The translations under genes were made by a program, and so were the position numbers. From NCBI RefSeq assembly GCF_002008345.1, contig NZ_MRAE01000007.1, forward strand, positions 1 to 64,000: DNA of 64,000 nt, given 5' to 3'. Below are positions 54,838 through 63,799 of the stretch, one piece after another; the stretch's first letter is position 1; each line of letters starts with the position of its first letter. Source of the DNA: Clostridium tepidum. GTDB taxonomy: Bacteria; Bacillota; Clostridia; Clostridiales; Clostridiaceae. The notes beneath the pieces are model-generated. The model was not told where the DNA came from. It saw nothing but the letters and a program-made list of their open reading frames with translations, and ran no database searches.

Positions 54838-55076
54838 TTTCTCCTTTTTTACTAACCACAACTTTAGTTTTATTACCTTTTTTAATTAACATTTTAACTT
54901 TTCTTAATAATTTGCTTTTACAGTATGAATCTTCACTAACTTTCTTATTCTTTTCAAGATATACTAAAGCTTCTATAACGTCTCCATCAAACTTTTCTAA
55001 TACTTCTTTTGCCTCTTCATAACTTACATTTGCTCTCTTTCTTAAATAAGTCTATTTGTTCTAAAGATATACTCAT
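54838..55076 (-). pseudogene. DUF4342 gene, frameshifted and 3'-truncated
   Basis: ATG 55076 has GGAGGG upstream and starts 'SISLEQIDLFKK'. One extra base near 55036 shifts the frame, after which 'RANVSYEEAKEVLEKFDGDVIEALVYLEK' and 'LIKKGNKTKVVVSKKGETVL' follow. This is the UBA-like helical module and start of the DUF4342 domain. The C-terminal membrane part is missing because the sequence runs directly into the response-regulator remnant. DUF4342 genes commonly precede such two-component genes in clostridia, by recollection. Confidence 0.8.
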
Positions 55077-55228
55077 TTTAGAATCCCTCCATTTTTATTA
55101 TATATTTAAGAAAACACACATAACTAATGATTTCTTTTACTTTATGAATTTATTATATATAGTAAAAATTAGAAGGACTTTAACAAAAGATTAGAATTTC
55201 ATTAGAAAAATACTTTTCATAATTTATA

Positions 55229-55828
55229 TTATTTAATTATTCTAATACGTTCTTCTAATGGTTTATATTCTTTTTTATCTGGATTTGCAGTTGGTTTTCC
55301 AAAAGGCATTTGAGCTATAAGCTTCCAATTTGTCGGTATATCCCATTCTTTTTTTATATCTTTTTCAATAAGTTCATTATAATGTTGCAACGAAACTCCA
55401 AAACCTTCTATTTCTAATGATGTCCATATAACTAATTGATGCATTCCACTAGCTTGTTGAGACCATATTGGGAAGTTATCCTTATATAAAGGAAATTGTT
55501 TTTGAAGATCTTTTACTACATTCATATCTTCAAAGTATAAAACTGTTCCATATCCATTAGCAAAAGAATTTATTTTCTCCTCAGTATTTTTAAATTTATC
55601 TTTAGATACTATTTTTCTTAAAGCTTCTTTTGTAATATTCCACAATTTATCATGTTTATCTCCTAATAGTAGTACAATTCTCGCACTTTGAGAATTAAAA
55701 GCAGATGGTGTATGTTTTACTGCATGCTCAATAATTTCTTTAATTCTATCATCTGAAACTACCTTTTCCTTACTTATTCCATAAAATGTACGTCTTCCTT
55801 TTATTGCTTCATAAAAATCTTTTTTCAT
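55229..55828 (-). CDS. nitroreductase-family (Frm2/Hbn1-like) flavoprotein
   Basis: Start ATG 55828 (199 aa) is chosen because TTGGAGGGATT before it is the ribosome site and the five earlier codons lie in it. 'AIKGRRTFYGI' is the N-terminal FMN-phosphate contact, 'HTPSAFNSQSARIVLLLG' the second. 'WSQQASGMHQLVIWTSLEIEGFGVSLQHYN' and 'WKLIAQMPFGKPTA' are typical of the short Frm2/Hbn1-type nitroreductases. It probably reduces nitro or quinone compounds with NAD(P)H. The natural substrate is unknown. Confidence 0.92.
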   Translation of the reverse strand: MKKDFYEAIKGRRTFYGISKEKVVSDDRIKEIIEHAVKHTPSAFNSQSARIVLLLGDKHDKLWNITKEALRKIVSKDKFKNTEEKINSFANGYGTVLYFEDMNVVKDLQKQFPLYKDNFPIWSQQASGMHQLVIWTSLEIEGFGVSLQHYNELIEKDIKKEWDIPTNWKLIAQMPFGKPTANPDKKEYKPLEERIRIIK

Positions 55829-56182
55829 AATTAATCCCTCCAATATTATATAGAATTATATTTTGGATGCTAAAATATAAATATAACTTACATAAACTTT
55901 ATACTTTTTTAATCTACAATTTATATTGTCTAGCTTTATCATTTATAAAAAACTAAAAATTATGTCTCTTATATTCTTAATTATATTTTTTATACTAATC
56001 ACTTTGCTAATCAACTTTAATTACATTATTTCACATATCACATAATTAATCAATAATTATTTTTAATTAATTATTATTATTTTTCCTAAGTTAAAACATC
56101 ATTATACTCCATGTGTTTCTTGCTATTGTATAAGAAATAAAAAACTATCTCACAATTAAAATATACTCTATAGGATAAAAAC
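55829..56182. other. AT-rich intergenic stretch
   Basis: It contains the leader of the nitroreductase gene. I see no gene or structured RNA. Confidence 0.5.
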
Positions 56183-56212
56183 AAAAAAATCTATCCCTTA
56201 GGATAGTTTTTT
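56183..56212 (-). terminator. terminator of the choloylglycine-hydrolase-family gene
   Basis: CTATCC and GGATAG arms flanked by A7 and T6 runs start six bases after the stop codon. Confidence 0.85.
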
Positions 56213-56218
56213 ATATTG

Positions 56219-57208
56219 CTAATTTATATTATTAATTGATTCCACTTTATTACTTGGAAACTCCTTCATATAGAGCACATCTAAATCTTCATTAAATAAA
56301 TGAACAGCTGAAATTTGAGAATTTTCATAAGTACGATAATAATATGTAGCTGATTCACTACACATTACAGAAGTATATAATGTATAATCACAAGAATTAT
56401 CAGCTTTTAAAACTGTTCCTTTAGGGATTTCACAATTAGATAATATATGAAATATACCATTTACTCCTTCAATTTCATTATTAATATCCACAATATTATT
56501 CTTTAAATACACTGCTCTAACAAAACGAGAGGGTGGAGTAAAATCTCCTGGTAATCCAAAAGTTCCAGATCCTTGACTAAAAGCAGACAATTCTAAGTCA
56601 TTCCATATAACATTATCAAATTGTTTAGCTCTAACTCCAATATATTGGCGTAAATTGCTTAAATGCCATTCAAAATTAGGGCTATTTGTCATAACACCAA
56701 CTGGATTTTCAAATACTTCTAATCCTCTATGTGTCCTTTCTATTACTATACTTTTTCCAGATTTATCAGATAAAATCCAATGCAATGGTGGGGCAAAATT
56801 TAATATAGATAATACTTTATTAATAATAACTACATTTTCCAATGATTTTTTTACTTCCTCTAAATTTTTAAATTGAGATAATGTCCATAATACAAAATCG
56901 TAACAAGCTACATTTTCTTTGTTTTCAATATTTTCCTCCTCATACTTTGCAAATCCAGGAAAATAAAGAGTAGCACAAGTTAACCCTTTTTCATTTACAC
57001 CATCAGCAAAAACAGGATGATTGTCTGTTAATATAGACATACCAATAAAAGCATATTTTGAAATTTTAACATTTTTATCCGTTACATTAATCCATTTAAA
57101 ATTTCTAGGAATTATACGAACAGATTCATTAAATTCTACTGAAAAATCCATTGTGCGTCCAAATAAATTTTTGCCATCTTTTGTTTTTAAAGCTACACTA
57201 GTACACAT
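56219..57208 (-). CDS. choloylglycine hydrolase / penicillin V acylase family protein
   Basis: This 329-aa Ntn hydrolase begins Met-Cys: 'MCTSVALKTKDGKNLFGRTMDFS' gives the N-terminal nucleophile Cys2 and the conserved Arg/Asp of 'GRTMDF'. 'MTNSPNFEWHLSNLRQY' contains the oxyanion Asn, and 'PGDFTPPSRFVRAVYLK' the conserved C-terminal Arg. There is no signal peptide, so it is cytoplasmic. The family includes bile salt hydrolases, penicillin acylases and acyl-homoserine-lactone acylases. Sequence alone does not settle the substrate, though a bile salt hydrolase role is plausible in a gut-capable clostridium. Confidence 0.92.
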   Translation of the reverse strand: MCTSVALKTKDGKNLFGRTMDFSVEFNESVRIIPRNFKWINVTDKNVKISKYAFIGMSILTDNHPVFADGVNEKGLTCATLYFPGFAKYEEENIENKENVACYDFVLWTLSQFKNLEEVKKSLENVVIINKVLSILNFAPPLHWILSDKSGKSIVIERTHRGLEVFENPVGVMTNSPNFEWHLSNLRQYIGVRAKQFDNVIWNDLELSAFSQGSGTFGLPGDFTPPSRFVRAVYLKNNIVDINNEIEGVNGIFHILSNCEIPKGTVLKADNSCDYTLYTSVMCSESATYYYRTYENSQISAVHLFNEDLDVLYMKEFPSNKVESINNIN

Positions 57209-57494
57209 AAATTAAACACGTCCTTTTTTAACACTGATATATTGTCAACATATTATTTAATCTTTATAAAAAGTATTCAACAATTACTCACTTAAATATT
57301 ATTTTTTCAATAAATATAATATTTATTCTTATATTTTAAAAAAATATATTTTGATACTATTAACATAAATTTATATTTAAATTTCAAAAATATATTAAAT
57401 AAAGATATTTTATTTTACAATAAAAATTATATAATAATAAATAGCTCTATGAATTTTTCAATATATTATAATTATAAAATACAAAAATTTATAG
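57209..57494. other. AT-rich leader region
   Basis: Nothing recognisable beyond the leader of the hydrolase gene. Confidence 0.45.
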
Positions 57495-57549
57495 AAATAA
57501 AGAAACCTATCTCAAAATAAAAGTTATTTTGAGATAGGTTTCTTTATTT
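57495..57549 (-). terminator. terminator of the acetyltransferase gene
   Basis: A very long perfect stem, AAAGAAACCTATCTCAAAAT with its complement, has A/T runs on both sides and lies 18 bp after the stop codon. Confidence 0.92.
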
Positions 57550-57567
57550 AGGTTTACTTTGGAAATA

Positions 57568-58161
57568 TTAAACCATTTTAACCATTCTATATAAATATTG
57601 TGAACAATACTTTTCCTTTTTTTCAAATTTATAATCTAATTTTTCATAGAACTTTCTTACATTCTTATCCTTAGCCAATAACGAACATCCTTTATATCCT
57701 TCTTTTTTAGCAATTTTTTCGGCTAATTTCATTAACTCTTTTCCTATTCCAAAACCTCTAACTTCTTTATTAGTGGCTAAGTTAGCTATATAAAGTTCTC
57801 TTTTTCCACCTTCTTCTAAGCTCATTCCTTGTATAAAATCTTTTATAAATTTAATTTTTCCTTTAATTCCTTTAATCATAAAAAGCAACTTTAAACTAGT
57901 TTTAGTATCTAATTGTGCTATTTCTTCACTATCTAAAAGAATTATAGCTCCACAAATTTTACTGTTTAGTTCTGCTACCTTAATATTTAAATAAGAATAT
58001 CTAGACTTATCACTTAATACTAATAACTTAATCCTATTTAAAATTTCCTCTTTAGTGCCCTGGCCCCAAATACGCTCTGGAAGATCCTCTGTATCATATA
58101 TGAGACCAGAGATAATGGGGGCGTCCTCCTCCACTGCATCTCTTAATATCAAGTTTTTCAT
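57568..58161 (-). CDS. GNAT-family N-acetyltransferase
   Basis: This 197-aa protein has the acetyl-CoA pyrophosphate-binding motif A 'ANLATNKEVRGFGIGKELMKLAEKIAKKEG' (R-G-x-G-I-G near residue 138) and motif B 'LLAKDKNVRKFYEKLDYKFEKKEKY'. The N-terminal 'LILRDAVEEDAPIISGLIY' is the usual first strand and helix. The acceptor substrate is unknown. It is monocistronic with its own terminator. Confidence 0.9.
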   Translation of the reverse strand: MKNLILRDAVEEDAPIISGLIYDTEDLPERIWGQGTKEEILNRIKLLVLSDKSRYSYLNIKVAELNSKICGAIILLDSEEIAQLDTKTSLKLLFMIKGIKGKIKFIKDFIQGMSLEEGGKRELYIANLATNKEVRGFGIGKELMKLAEKIAKKEGYKGCSLLAKDKNVRKFYEKLDYKFEKKEKYCSQYLYRMVKMV

Positions 58162-58709
58162 AATTATCCCTCTTTCATAAAATTTTCAATTTAATATTAT
58201 AATTATATTATATAAAAATTTAATTTATTAATTAAGACCGTAAAGGCATAGATTAATAGTACTATTGTACTATTATTAGATTTTTACTAATTTATACAAT
58301 TATTAGATTAGTACTTATTTGCATAATCACCTTCAATATATTGCATTTATAGATTATAATAAGTCGTTAAATATGTTTAAATTAAACCATACTAGATAAA
58401 CATTAAATAAATTTAATATTCAAAAAAATATGTAATACCAAAAAAGATTACCTATTTATTATAAAATACATGATTATGATAATAATTATTATATCTATTT
58501 TTTTAATAATCATTGTATAAATTAATATTATTTAATACTATTTTTTCTTTAACAAAAATTCTTTTAATTTGGTTATATTTTACTATTAATATAAATTATT
58601 CCCTAAAAATATATAAAATTTATATAAAATTTGTATAAATTCATTGAAAAAACAATGGAATATGTTATATATTATATATGGTAACTATAGTTTAGGAGGC
58701 ATCTTTTTA
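58162..58709. other. AT-rich intergenic region
   Basis: Leaders of the divergent acetyltransferase and L,D-transpeptidase genes. A short TAGTACTATTGTACTATTA palindrome lies around 58256-58275. No gene is supported. Confidence 0.5.
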
Positions 58710-60095
58710 ATGAGTAGAAGAAGAACTAAAAGTAAAAATCATATTAGACCTAGAGTTATAGGTTTATTAAGCATACTTATAATCTACCTATGTATGGTAT
58801 TATACTTTAAAAATCATTTTTATTTTAGAACAACCATAAATGGTGTTAAAGCTTCAGGTAAAACTGTAGAAGAAGTTAACAAAGAAATGGAAAGTGAGGT
58901 GAAAAATTACATATTACAATTAAAGGGCAGAGATGGCTCTAAAGAAAAGATTTCGGCAAAGGACTTTAATCTTAAATATAATACTAATAATGAAATCCAA
59001 AAGTTAAAAGATGCTGAAAATCCTTTTAATATATTTAAAGCCATTTTTATAAAAAAAGATATAAAAATACCTAGGACTATTTCTTATGATGAAAAACTAT
59101 TGAAACAGCATATTAATAAAATGGTTTTCTTTGATGAAAGTAAAATAACTAATCCTAAAAATGCTAGTTTAAGTTTTACAGGAAAAGAATATACAATTGT
59201 GTCAGAGGTTATGGGAAATAAGGTTAACAAAGATAACCTTACTAAAGAAATAAAAAATGCAATAGTTACTAATAAAGAAATTATAAATTTAGAAAAAAGT
59301 AATTGTTATGAAAATCCAAAATACACTTCAAAATCTAAAGAAGTTATTGAAGCTAAAAATACTATGGATAAATATTTGCAAGCAGTAATAACTTATGATA
59401 TTAGGGGAAATAAAGAAGTAGTAAATGCTTCTAAAATAAATAAATGGCTTAAAACAGACGAAAATTTTAAACCCTATGTAGACAAAGAAAAGGTACGAGC
59501 TTACATAGAGAACTTAGCCTACACTTACAATACAGTAGGCATAACAAGAAATTTTGTTACTGCATCAGGACAAAATATAAAAGTAAGTGGAGGTAGTTAC
59601 GGTTGGGCCATTAATAAGTCTAAAGAAACGGAAAATTTAGTACAAGCTATAACTGAAGGTAAAACTATAAATAAGAAACCTAGCTATACTCAAACCACAC
59701 CTTACACTGGTGCTGATGACATAGGAAATACTTATGTAGAAATCGACCTAACAAAGCAACATTTATGGTTTTATAAAAATGGTAATGTTATTGCTGATGG
59801 AAATATTGTTACTGGCAATGAAAGTTTAAATTATTCAACTCCTGAAGGAGTTTATAAATTAGAATACAAAGAGAAAAATTCTGTATTAAGAGGAGAAAAT
59901 TACGCCGCTCCTGTTGATTTTTGGATGCCATTCAATGGTGGTATTGGTATGCATGATGCATCCTGGAGAAAAGAATTTGGAGGAACTATTTATAAAAATG
60001 CTGGTTCTCATGGATGTGTAAATTGTCCACCAGCTTTAGCTCAAATTATATTTGAAAACATAGAACCAGGAACTCCAATTATTTGTCATAAATAA
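58710..60095 (+). CDS. membrane-anchored L,D-transpeptidase (YkuD) with PG_binding_4-type domains
   Basis: Start ATG 58710 (461 aa) has AGGAGG ten bases before it; the longer in-frame form starts inside the leader. A basic N-terminus precedes one membrane anchor at about residues 17-36 ('VIGLLSILIIYLCMVLYF'). Two lysine-rich peptidoglycan-binding modules ('GVKASGKTVEEVNKEMES', 'TASGQNIKVSGGSYGWAINK') lead to the YkuD catalytic domain from about 340. Cys436 lies in 'GSHGCVNCPP', the active-site H..SHGC motif. It cross-links peptide stems by 3-3 bonds outside the membrane. Confidence 0.94.
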   Translation: MSRRRTKSKNHIRPRVIGLLSILIIYLCMVLYFKNHFYFRTTINGVKASGKTVEEVNKEMESEVKNYILQLKGRDGSKEKISAKDFNLKYNTNNEIQKLKDAENPFNIFKAIFIKKDIKIPRTISYDEKLLKQHINKMVFFDESKITNPKNASLSFTGKEYTIVSEVMGNKVNKDNLTKEIKNAIVTNKEIINLEKSNCYENPKYTSKSKEVIEAKNTMDKYLQAVITYDIRGNKEVVNASKINKWLKTDENFKPYVDKEKVRAYIENLAYTYNTVGITRNFVTASGQNIKVSGGSYGWAINKSKETENLVQAITEGKTINKKPSYTQTTPYTGADDIGNTYVEIDLTKQHLWFYKNGNVIADGNIVTGNESLNYSTPEGVYKLEYKEKNSVLRGENYAAPVDFWMPFNGGIGMHDASWRKEFGGTIYKNAGSHGCVNCPPALAQIIFENIEPGTPIICHK

Positions 60096-60110
60096 TAATT
60101 ATTTTATCTA

Positions 60111-60157
60111 AAAAAACTGTACTTTTTATATATTCAATATAAAGAGTACAGTTTTTT
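60111..60157 (+). terminator. terminator of the L,D-transpeptidase gene
   Basis: AAAAAACTGTACT and AGTACAGTTTTTT arms with an AT-rich inner stem lie 16 bp after the stop. The following 230 bp carry no gene. Confidence 0.9.
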
Positions 60158-60386
60158 AATATTTGACTAAAAATATGTTTTTGAAAATAATATCTAAAAG
60201 AATAATCTAAAAGAATAATTTAAAATGAAAATATTTTTATATAATAATTTATTAAATGATTTTATGTAAAAATCCATTTATCACCTGTATACAAACTTTA
60301 TAAATAACATATTCTAAATTTACATTAATTAATTTTTGATTAAAAATTTAAGTTACTTAAAAGTACTATAAAAGAGGTGATAAAAT

Positions 60387-61388
60387 TTGAAAAAACACAT
60401 TAAATTAAATGTATCTATTTTATTAATATTAGTAAGTATATTTTCCTTTTTTACACTAAAAAATAAAACTTTTTCAGCTACTGATGATAATGGTGTACAT
60501 CTTGTTTTAGATTCACAAAACGAAGATGAAATCCCAAAAAAATTTCGTAAATCTACTGATTTATCTAATGTTAAAAAAGATAAAAATATAAATCTTACTG
60601 GTTTAGATAAATTAAATATATCTGGCAGCAAACAATTTTCTGAGCAAAACTTACCTCTTGTAATATCTAATATAAAAACTTCACTACCTATAACAGTTGT
60701 TGACATTAGACAAGAATCTCACGGATTTATTAATGGAATGCCTGTTAGTTGGGCTAATAAAAAGAATAATGCTAATGTAGGTCTAACAAAAGATGAAGTT
60801 TTAAAAGATGAAAATAATAAATTAAATAGCATTAAATTAAATTCACCTATTAGTTTTTATAATCACCCTAATAAAACTATAATTCCAACAAAAGTAGAAA
60901 ATGAAGAAAAGCTTGTTAAGCATAGTTCTTTATCCTATATTCGTGTACCAGTTACAGATACAAAACTGCCTACAGATGATATGGTTGATTACTTTGTTGA
61001 TGTTATAAAATCCAACCCTAGAGACATCTGGTATCATTTTCACTGTAAACAAGGTATAGGAAGGACTACTACCTTCATGATTATGTATGATATGATGAGA
61101 AATGGAAAAGAAGTTTCTGCTGATGATATTATAAAAAGACAATTATTATTAGCAGACTTTGATGAAAAACATATGAAATCCTTCTATAATAATGAAAGAC
61201 ATGATTTTCTACAAAACTTTCATAAATATGTTAAAGAAAATGGATATAATTTTGATGTAAAATGGAGTGACTGGAAACAAACTCTTAACACTAAAAGCAA
61301 TAGTTATCATACTATTGCTTTTTCTAATAAAAACTCTCATATTTATATGAAAAATTTGCTAAAAGTAATATCCTTAAATAAAATATAA
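60387..61388 (+). CDS. secreted PTP-like inositol-phosphate phosphatase (cysteine phytase)
   Basis: This 333-aa protein starts with TTG (GAGGTGAT ribosome site) and has a signal peptide (residues 1-~31, 'VSILLILVSIFSFFTL', cleavage near 'TFSAT'). The P-loop of protein tyrosine phosphatases is 'HCKQGIGRTT' with nucleophile Cys220 and Arg226. 'VDIRQESHGFINGMPVSWAN' and 'YIRVPVTDTKLPTDDMVDYFV' are typical of PTP-like phytases, which remove phosphates from myo-inositol hexakisphosphate. Export suggests phosphate scavenging, though activity on phosphoproteins cannot be excluded. Confidence 0.9.
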   Translation: MKKHIKLNVSILLILVSIFSFFTLKNKTFSATDDNGVHLVLDSQNEDEIPKKFRKSTDLSNVKKDKNINLTGLDKLNISGSKQFSEQNLPLVISNIKTSLPITVVDIRQESHGFINGMPVSWANKKNNANVGLTKDEVLKDENNKLNSIKLNSPISFYNHPNKTIIPTKVENEEKLVKHSSLSYIRVPVTDTKLPTDDMVDYFVDVIKSNPRDIWYHFHCKQGIGRTTTFMIMYDMMRNGKEVSADDIIKRQLLLADFDEKHMKSFYNNERHDFLQNFHKYVKENGYNFDVKWSDWKQTLNTKSNSYHTIAFSNKNSHIYMKNLLKVISLNKI

Positions 61389-61450
61389 TCTGTGTATCTC
61401 CCATTTTTATAAGAATTACCATATCATTTTTATGGAGTTTACACAGATTA
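61386..61450. terminator. long hairpin at the end of the phytase-like gene
   Basis: ATAATCTGTGTA...CTCCCAT and ATGGAG...TACACAGATTAT pair across about 25 nt. It begins at the stop codon and is followed by TTTATAAT on the plus strand. It lies between convergent genes and may serve both. Confidence 0.75.
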
Positions 61451-61529
61451 TTTATAATATCATTTAACAGAAAAAATTTTTTCTTTAAAAGTAAAACTAA
61501 TATTTTTATACTTAAGAAAACTTAATAAA

Positions 61530-62912
61530 TTACTTACTTAAATATTCATCTATAGCATTAGCAGCTTGCTTTCCTGCTCCCATAGCAAGTATTACAGTAG
61601 CAGCACCTGTTACTGCATCTCCTCCTGCATATACTCCTTCTCTTGTAGTTAAACCTGTTCCCTCTTCTGCTACTATACATTTACGTTTATTGGTTTCTAA
61701 TCCTTTTGTAGTAGAAGATATTAATGGGTTTGGAGAAGTTCCTAAAGACATTATTACTGTATCTACATCCATCACAAATTCTGAACCTTTTATTTCTATT
61801 GGTCTTCTTCTTCCAGATTCATCTGGTTCTCCTAATTCCATCTTTACACATTTCATTCCTTTAACCCAGCCTTTTTCATCCTCTAATATTTCTACTGGAT
61901 TAGTTAAAAGATTGAATATTATTCCTTCTTCCTTTGCATGGTGTACTTCTTCTACCCTTGCTGGAAGTTCTTCTTCTGATCTTCTATATACTACATGAAC
62001 TTCTGCTCCAAGTCTTAAAGCTGTTCTTGCAGCATCCATAGCTACATTTCCACCACCTACTACGGCAACTTTTTGTCCTACTTTTATAGGTGTATCGTAT
62101 TCATCTTTAAAAGCTTTCATTAAATTATTTCTAGTTAAAAATTCATTTGCTGAGAATACTCCATTTGCATTTTCTCCTGGTATTCCCATAAATCTTGGAA
62201 GTCCTGCTCCTGATCCTATAAATATTGCATCAAATTTTTCTTCTTCTATAAGTTCATCTATAGTTACTGTTCTTCCTACGATTACATTTGTTTCTATTTT
62301 AACACCTAATTTTTTAACATTTTCTATTTCATGTTTTACCACAGTTTCTTTTGGTAATCTGAATTCTGGTATTCCATATACTAAAACCCCACCTGGTTCA
62401 TGAAGAGCTTCAAATATAGTAACATCATATCCTTTTTTAGCTAAATCACCTGCACAAGTAAGCCCTGCTGGACCACTTCCTATTACCGCTACCTTTTTAT
62501 TTTTACTCTTTTCTCTTTCTGATAAGTCTACATTATGTTCTCTTGACCAATCTGCAACAAATCTTTCAAGTTTTCCTATAGAAACTGGATCCCCTTTTAT
62601 ACCAAGTACACATTTCCCTTCACATTGGTTTTCTTGAGGACAGACTCTTCCACAAACTGCTGGTAGTGCACTATATTTTGCTATAGTTTTTGCAGCTTTT
62701 TCAAACTCTCTATTTTTTACATGTTGTATAAAGTCTGGTATTCCTATTGAAACTGGACATTTTGTTACGCACATTGGTTTTTTACAATTTAAACATCTAC
62801 TAGCTTCTTTAACAGCCTCTTCTTCATTGTATCCTAAGCAAACTTCTTCAAAATTAGTAGCTCTTATCTTTGGATCTTGTTCTCTAACTGGTACCTTTTT
62901 CATTCTATCCAT
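61530..62912 (-). CDS. nfnB: NfnB: large subunit of NADH-dependent ferredoxin:NADP+ oxidoreductase (GltA-like)
   Basis: Start ATG 62912 (460 aa, 'MDRMKKVPVREQDP') overlaps the stop of nfnA by one base and has GGGGGAG upstream. N-terminal Cys motifs 'CLNCKKPMCVTKCPVSIGIPDF' and 'CGRVCPQENQCEGKC' bind two [4Fe-4S] clusters. 'KVAVIGSGPAGLTCAGDLAKKGYDVTIFE' is the FAD dinucleotide fold and 'KVAVVGGGNVAMDAARTALRLGAEV' the NADP(H) fold. NfnAB couples ferredoxin and NADH oxidation to NADP+ reduction by flavin bifurcation. A glutamate-synthase small-subunit label is less likely because nfnA is adjacent and no gltB-type gene is seen. Confidence 0.93.
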   Translation of the reverse strand: MDRMKKVPVREQDPKIRATNFEEVCLGYNEEEAVKEASRCLNCKKPMCVTKCPVSIGIPDFIQHVKNREFEKAAKTIAKYSALPAVCGRVCPQENQCEGKCVLGIKGDPVSIGKLERFVADWSREHNVDLSEREKSKNKKVAVIGSGPAGLTCAGDLAKKGYDVTIFEALHEPGGVLVYGIPEFRLPKETVVKHEIENVKKLGVKIETNVIVGRTVTIDELIEEEKFDAIFIGSGAGLPRFMGIPGENANGVFSANEFLTRNNLMKAFKDEYDTPIKVGQKVAVVGGGNVAMDAARTALRLGAEVHVVYRRSEEELPARVEEVHHAKEEGIIFNLLTNPVEILEDEKGWVKGMKCVKMELGEPDESGRRRPIEIKGSEFVMDVDTVIMSLGTSPNPLISSTTKGLETNKRKCIVAEEGTGLTTREGVYAGGDAVTGAATVILAMGAGKQAANAIDEYLSK

Positions 62913-63799
62913 TACGCATTCTCCCCCGCTCCGATATGACATACATGACCTTCTTTTTCTTCTTCTATTTTATGAAGTTTCTTACCTTCTTCTGTTTTAT
63001 ATAAAGCTTGTCTTTTCATAGCCTCATCAAAATCTACTAGATGTGCATCAAATTCTGGGCCATCTACACAAGTGAATTTTGTTTCTCCTCCTACAGTTAC
63101 CCTACAAGCTCCACACATTCCTGTTCCATCTACCATAAGTGTATTTAAGCTTGCAATTGTAGGTAATTTGTATTCCTTTGTTAACTTAGCTACAAAATAC
63201 ATCATTATCATAGGACCAATAGTTATTACTCTATCATAATTTTCCCCACTATCTATTAATTCTTTTAATTTATTAGTTACAAGACCGTGGAATCCGTAAG
63301 AACCATCATCTGTACAAGGATATACTTTTGCTCCTAAATCTATCATCTCTTTTTCTAATAGTATAAATTCTTTGCTTTTTCCACCTATTATAACCTCTGG
63401 TTTTATCCCTCTTTCACAAAGCCATTTTACTTGAGGGTATACAGGCGCTGCACCTACTCCACCAGCTACAAAAATTAATTTCATATTTTTAAGATTTTCT
63501 AAATCTTCTTCTACAAATTCTGATGGCTTACCAAGTGGTCCAACAAAATCCATAAAATAATCTTCTACTTCAAGCTGTATCATTCTATTAGTTGAAGATC
63601 CAACAGCCTGTACAACTATAGTTACTGTTCCTTTTTTTTCATCATAATCTGCTACAGTAAGAGGGATTCTTTCTCCCTTTTCATCTATTCTTACTATGAT
63701 AAATTGTCCTGGTTTTGCTGATTTAGCTACTCTTTTCGCTTCTACTTCAATAGAATATATTTTGGGTGCTAATTCTTTTTTTTCAACTATTTTGTACAC
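62912..63799 (-). CDS. nfnA: NfnA: small subunit of NADH-dependent ferredoxin:NADP+ oxidoreductase
   Basis: This 295-aa protein is of the ferredoxin-NADP reductase/PyrK fold. 'PGQFIIVRIDEKGERIPLTVADYDEKKGTV' binds FAD, 'IFVAGGVGAAPVYPQVKWL' binds NAD(H), and 'DGTGMCGACRVTVGGETKFTCVDGPEFDAH' provides the [2Fe-2S] Cys ligands. It is translationally coupled to nfnB (TAATG). It links the NADH and ferredoxin pools used by the had and 2-enoate reductase routes to NADPH for biosynthesis. The 200 bp upstream hold its leader. Confidence 0.94.
   Translation of the reverse strand: MYKIVEKKELAPKIYSIEVEAKRVAKSAKPGQFIIVRIDEKGERIPLTVADYDEKKGTVTIVVQAVGSSTNRMIQLEVEDYFMDFVGPLGKPSEFVEEDLENLKNMKLIFVAGGVGAAPVYPQVKWLCERGIKPEVIIGGKSKEFILLEKEMIDLGAKVYPCTDDGSYGFHGLVTNKLKELIDSGENYDRVITIGPMIMMYFVAKLTKEYKLPTIASLNTLMVDGTGMCGACRVTVGGETKFTCVDGPEFDAHLVDFDEAMKRQALYKTEEGKKLHKIEEEKEGHVCHIGAGENA

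Noticed and set aside
61530-62912. Glutamate synthase small subunit
   Set aside because: The coupled NfnA gene and absence of a large glutamate synthase gene favour NfnB.
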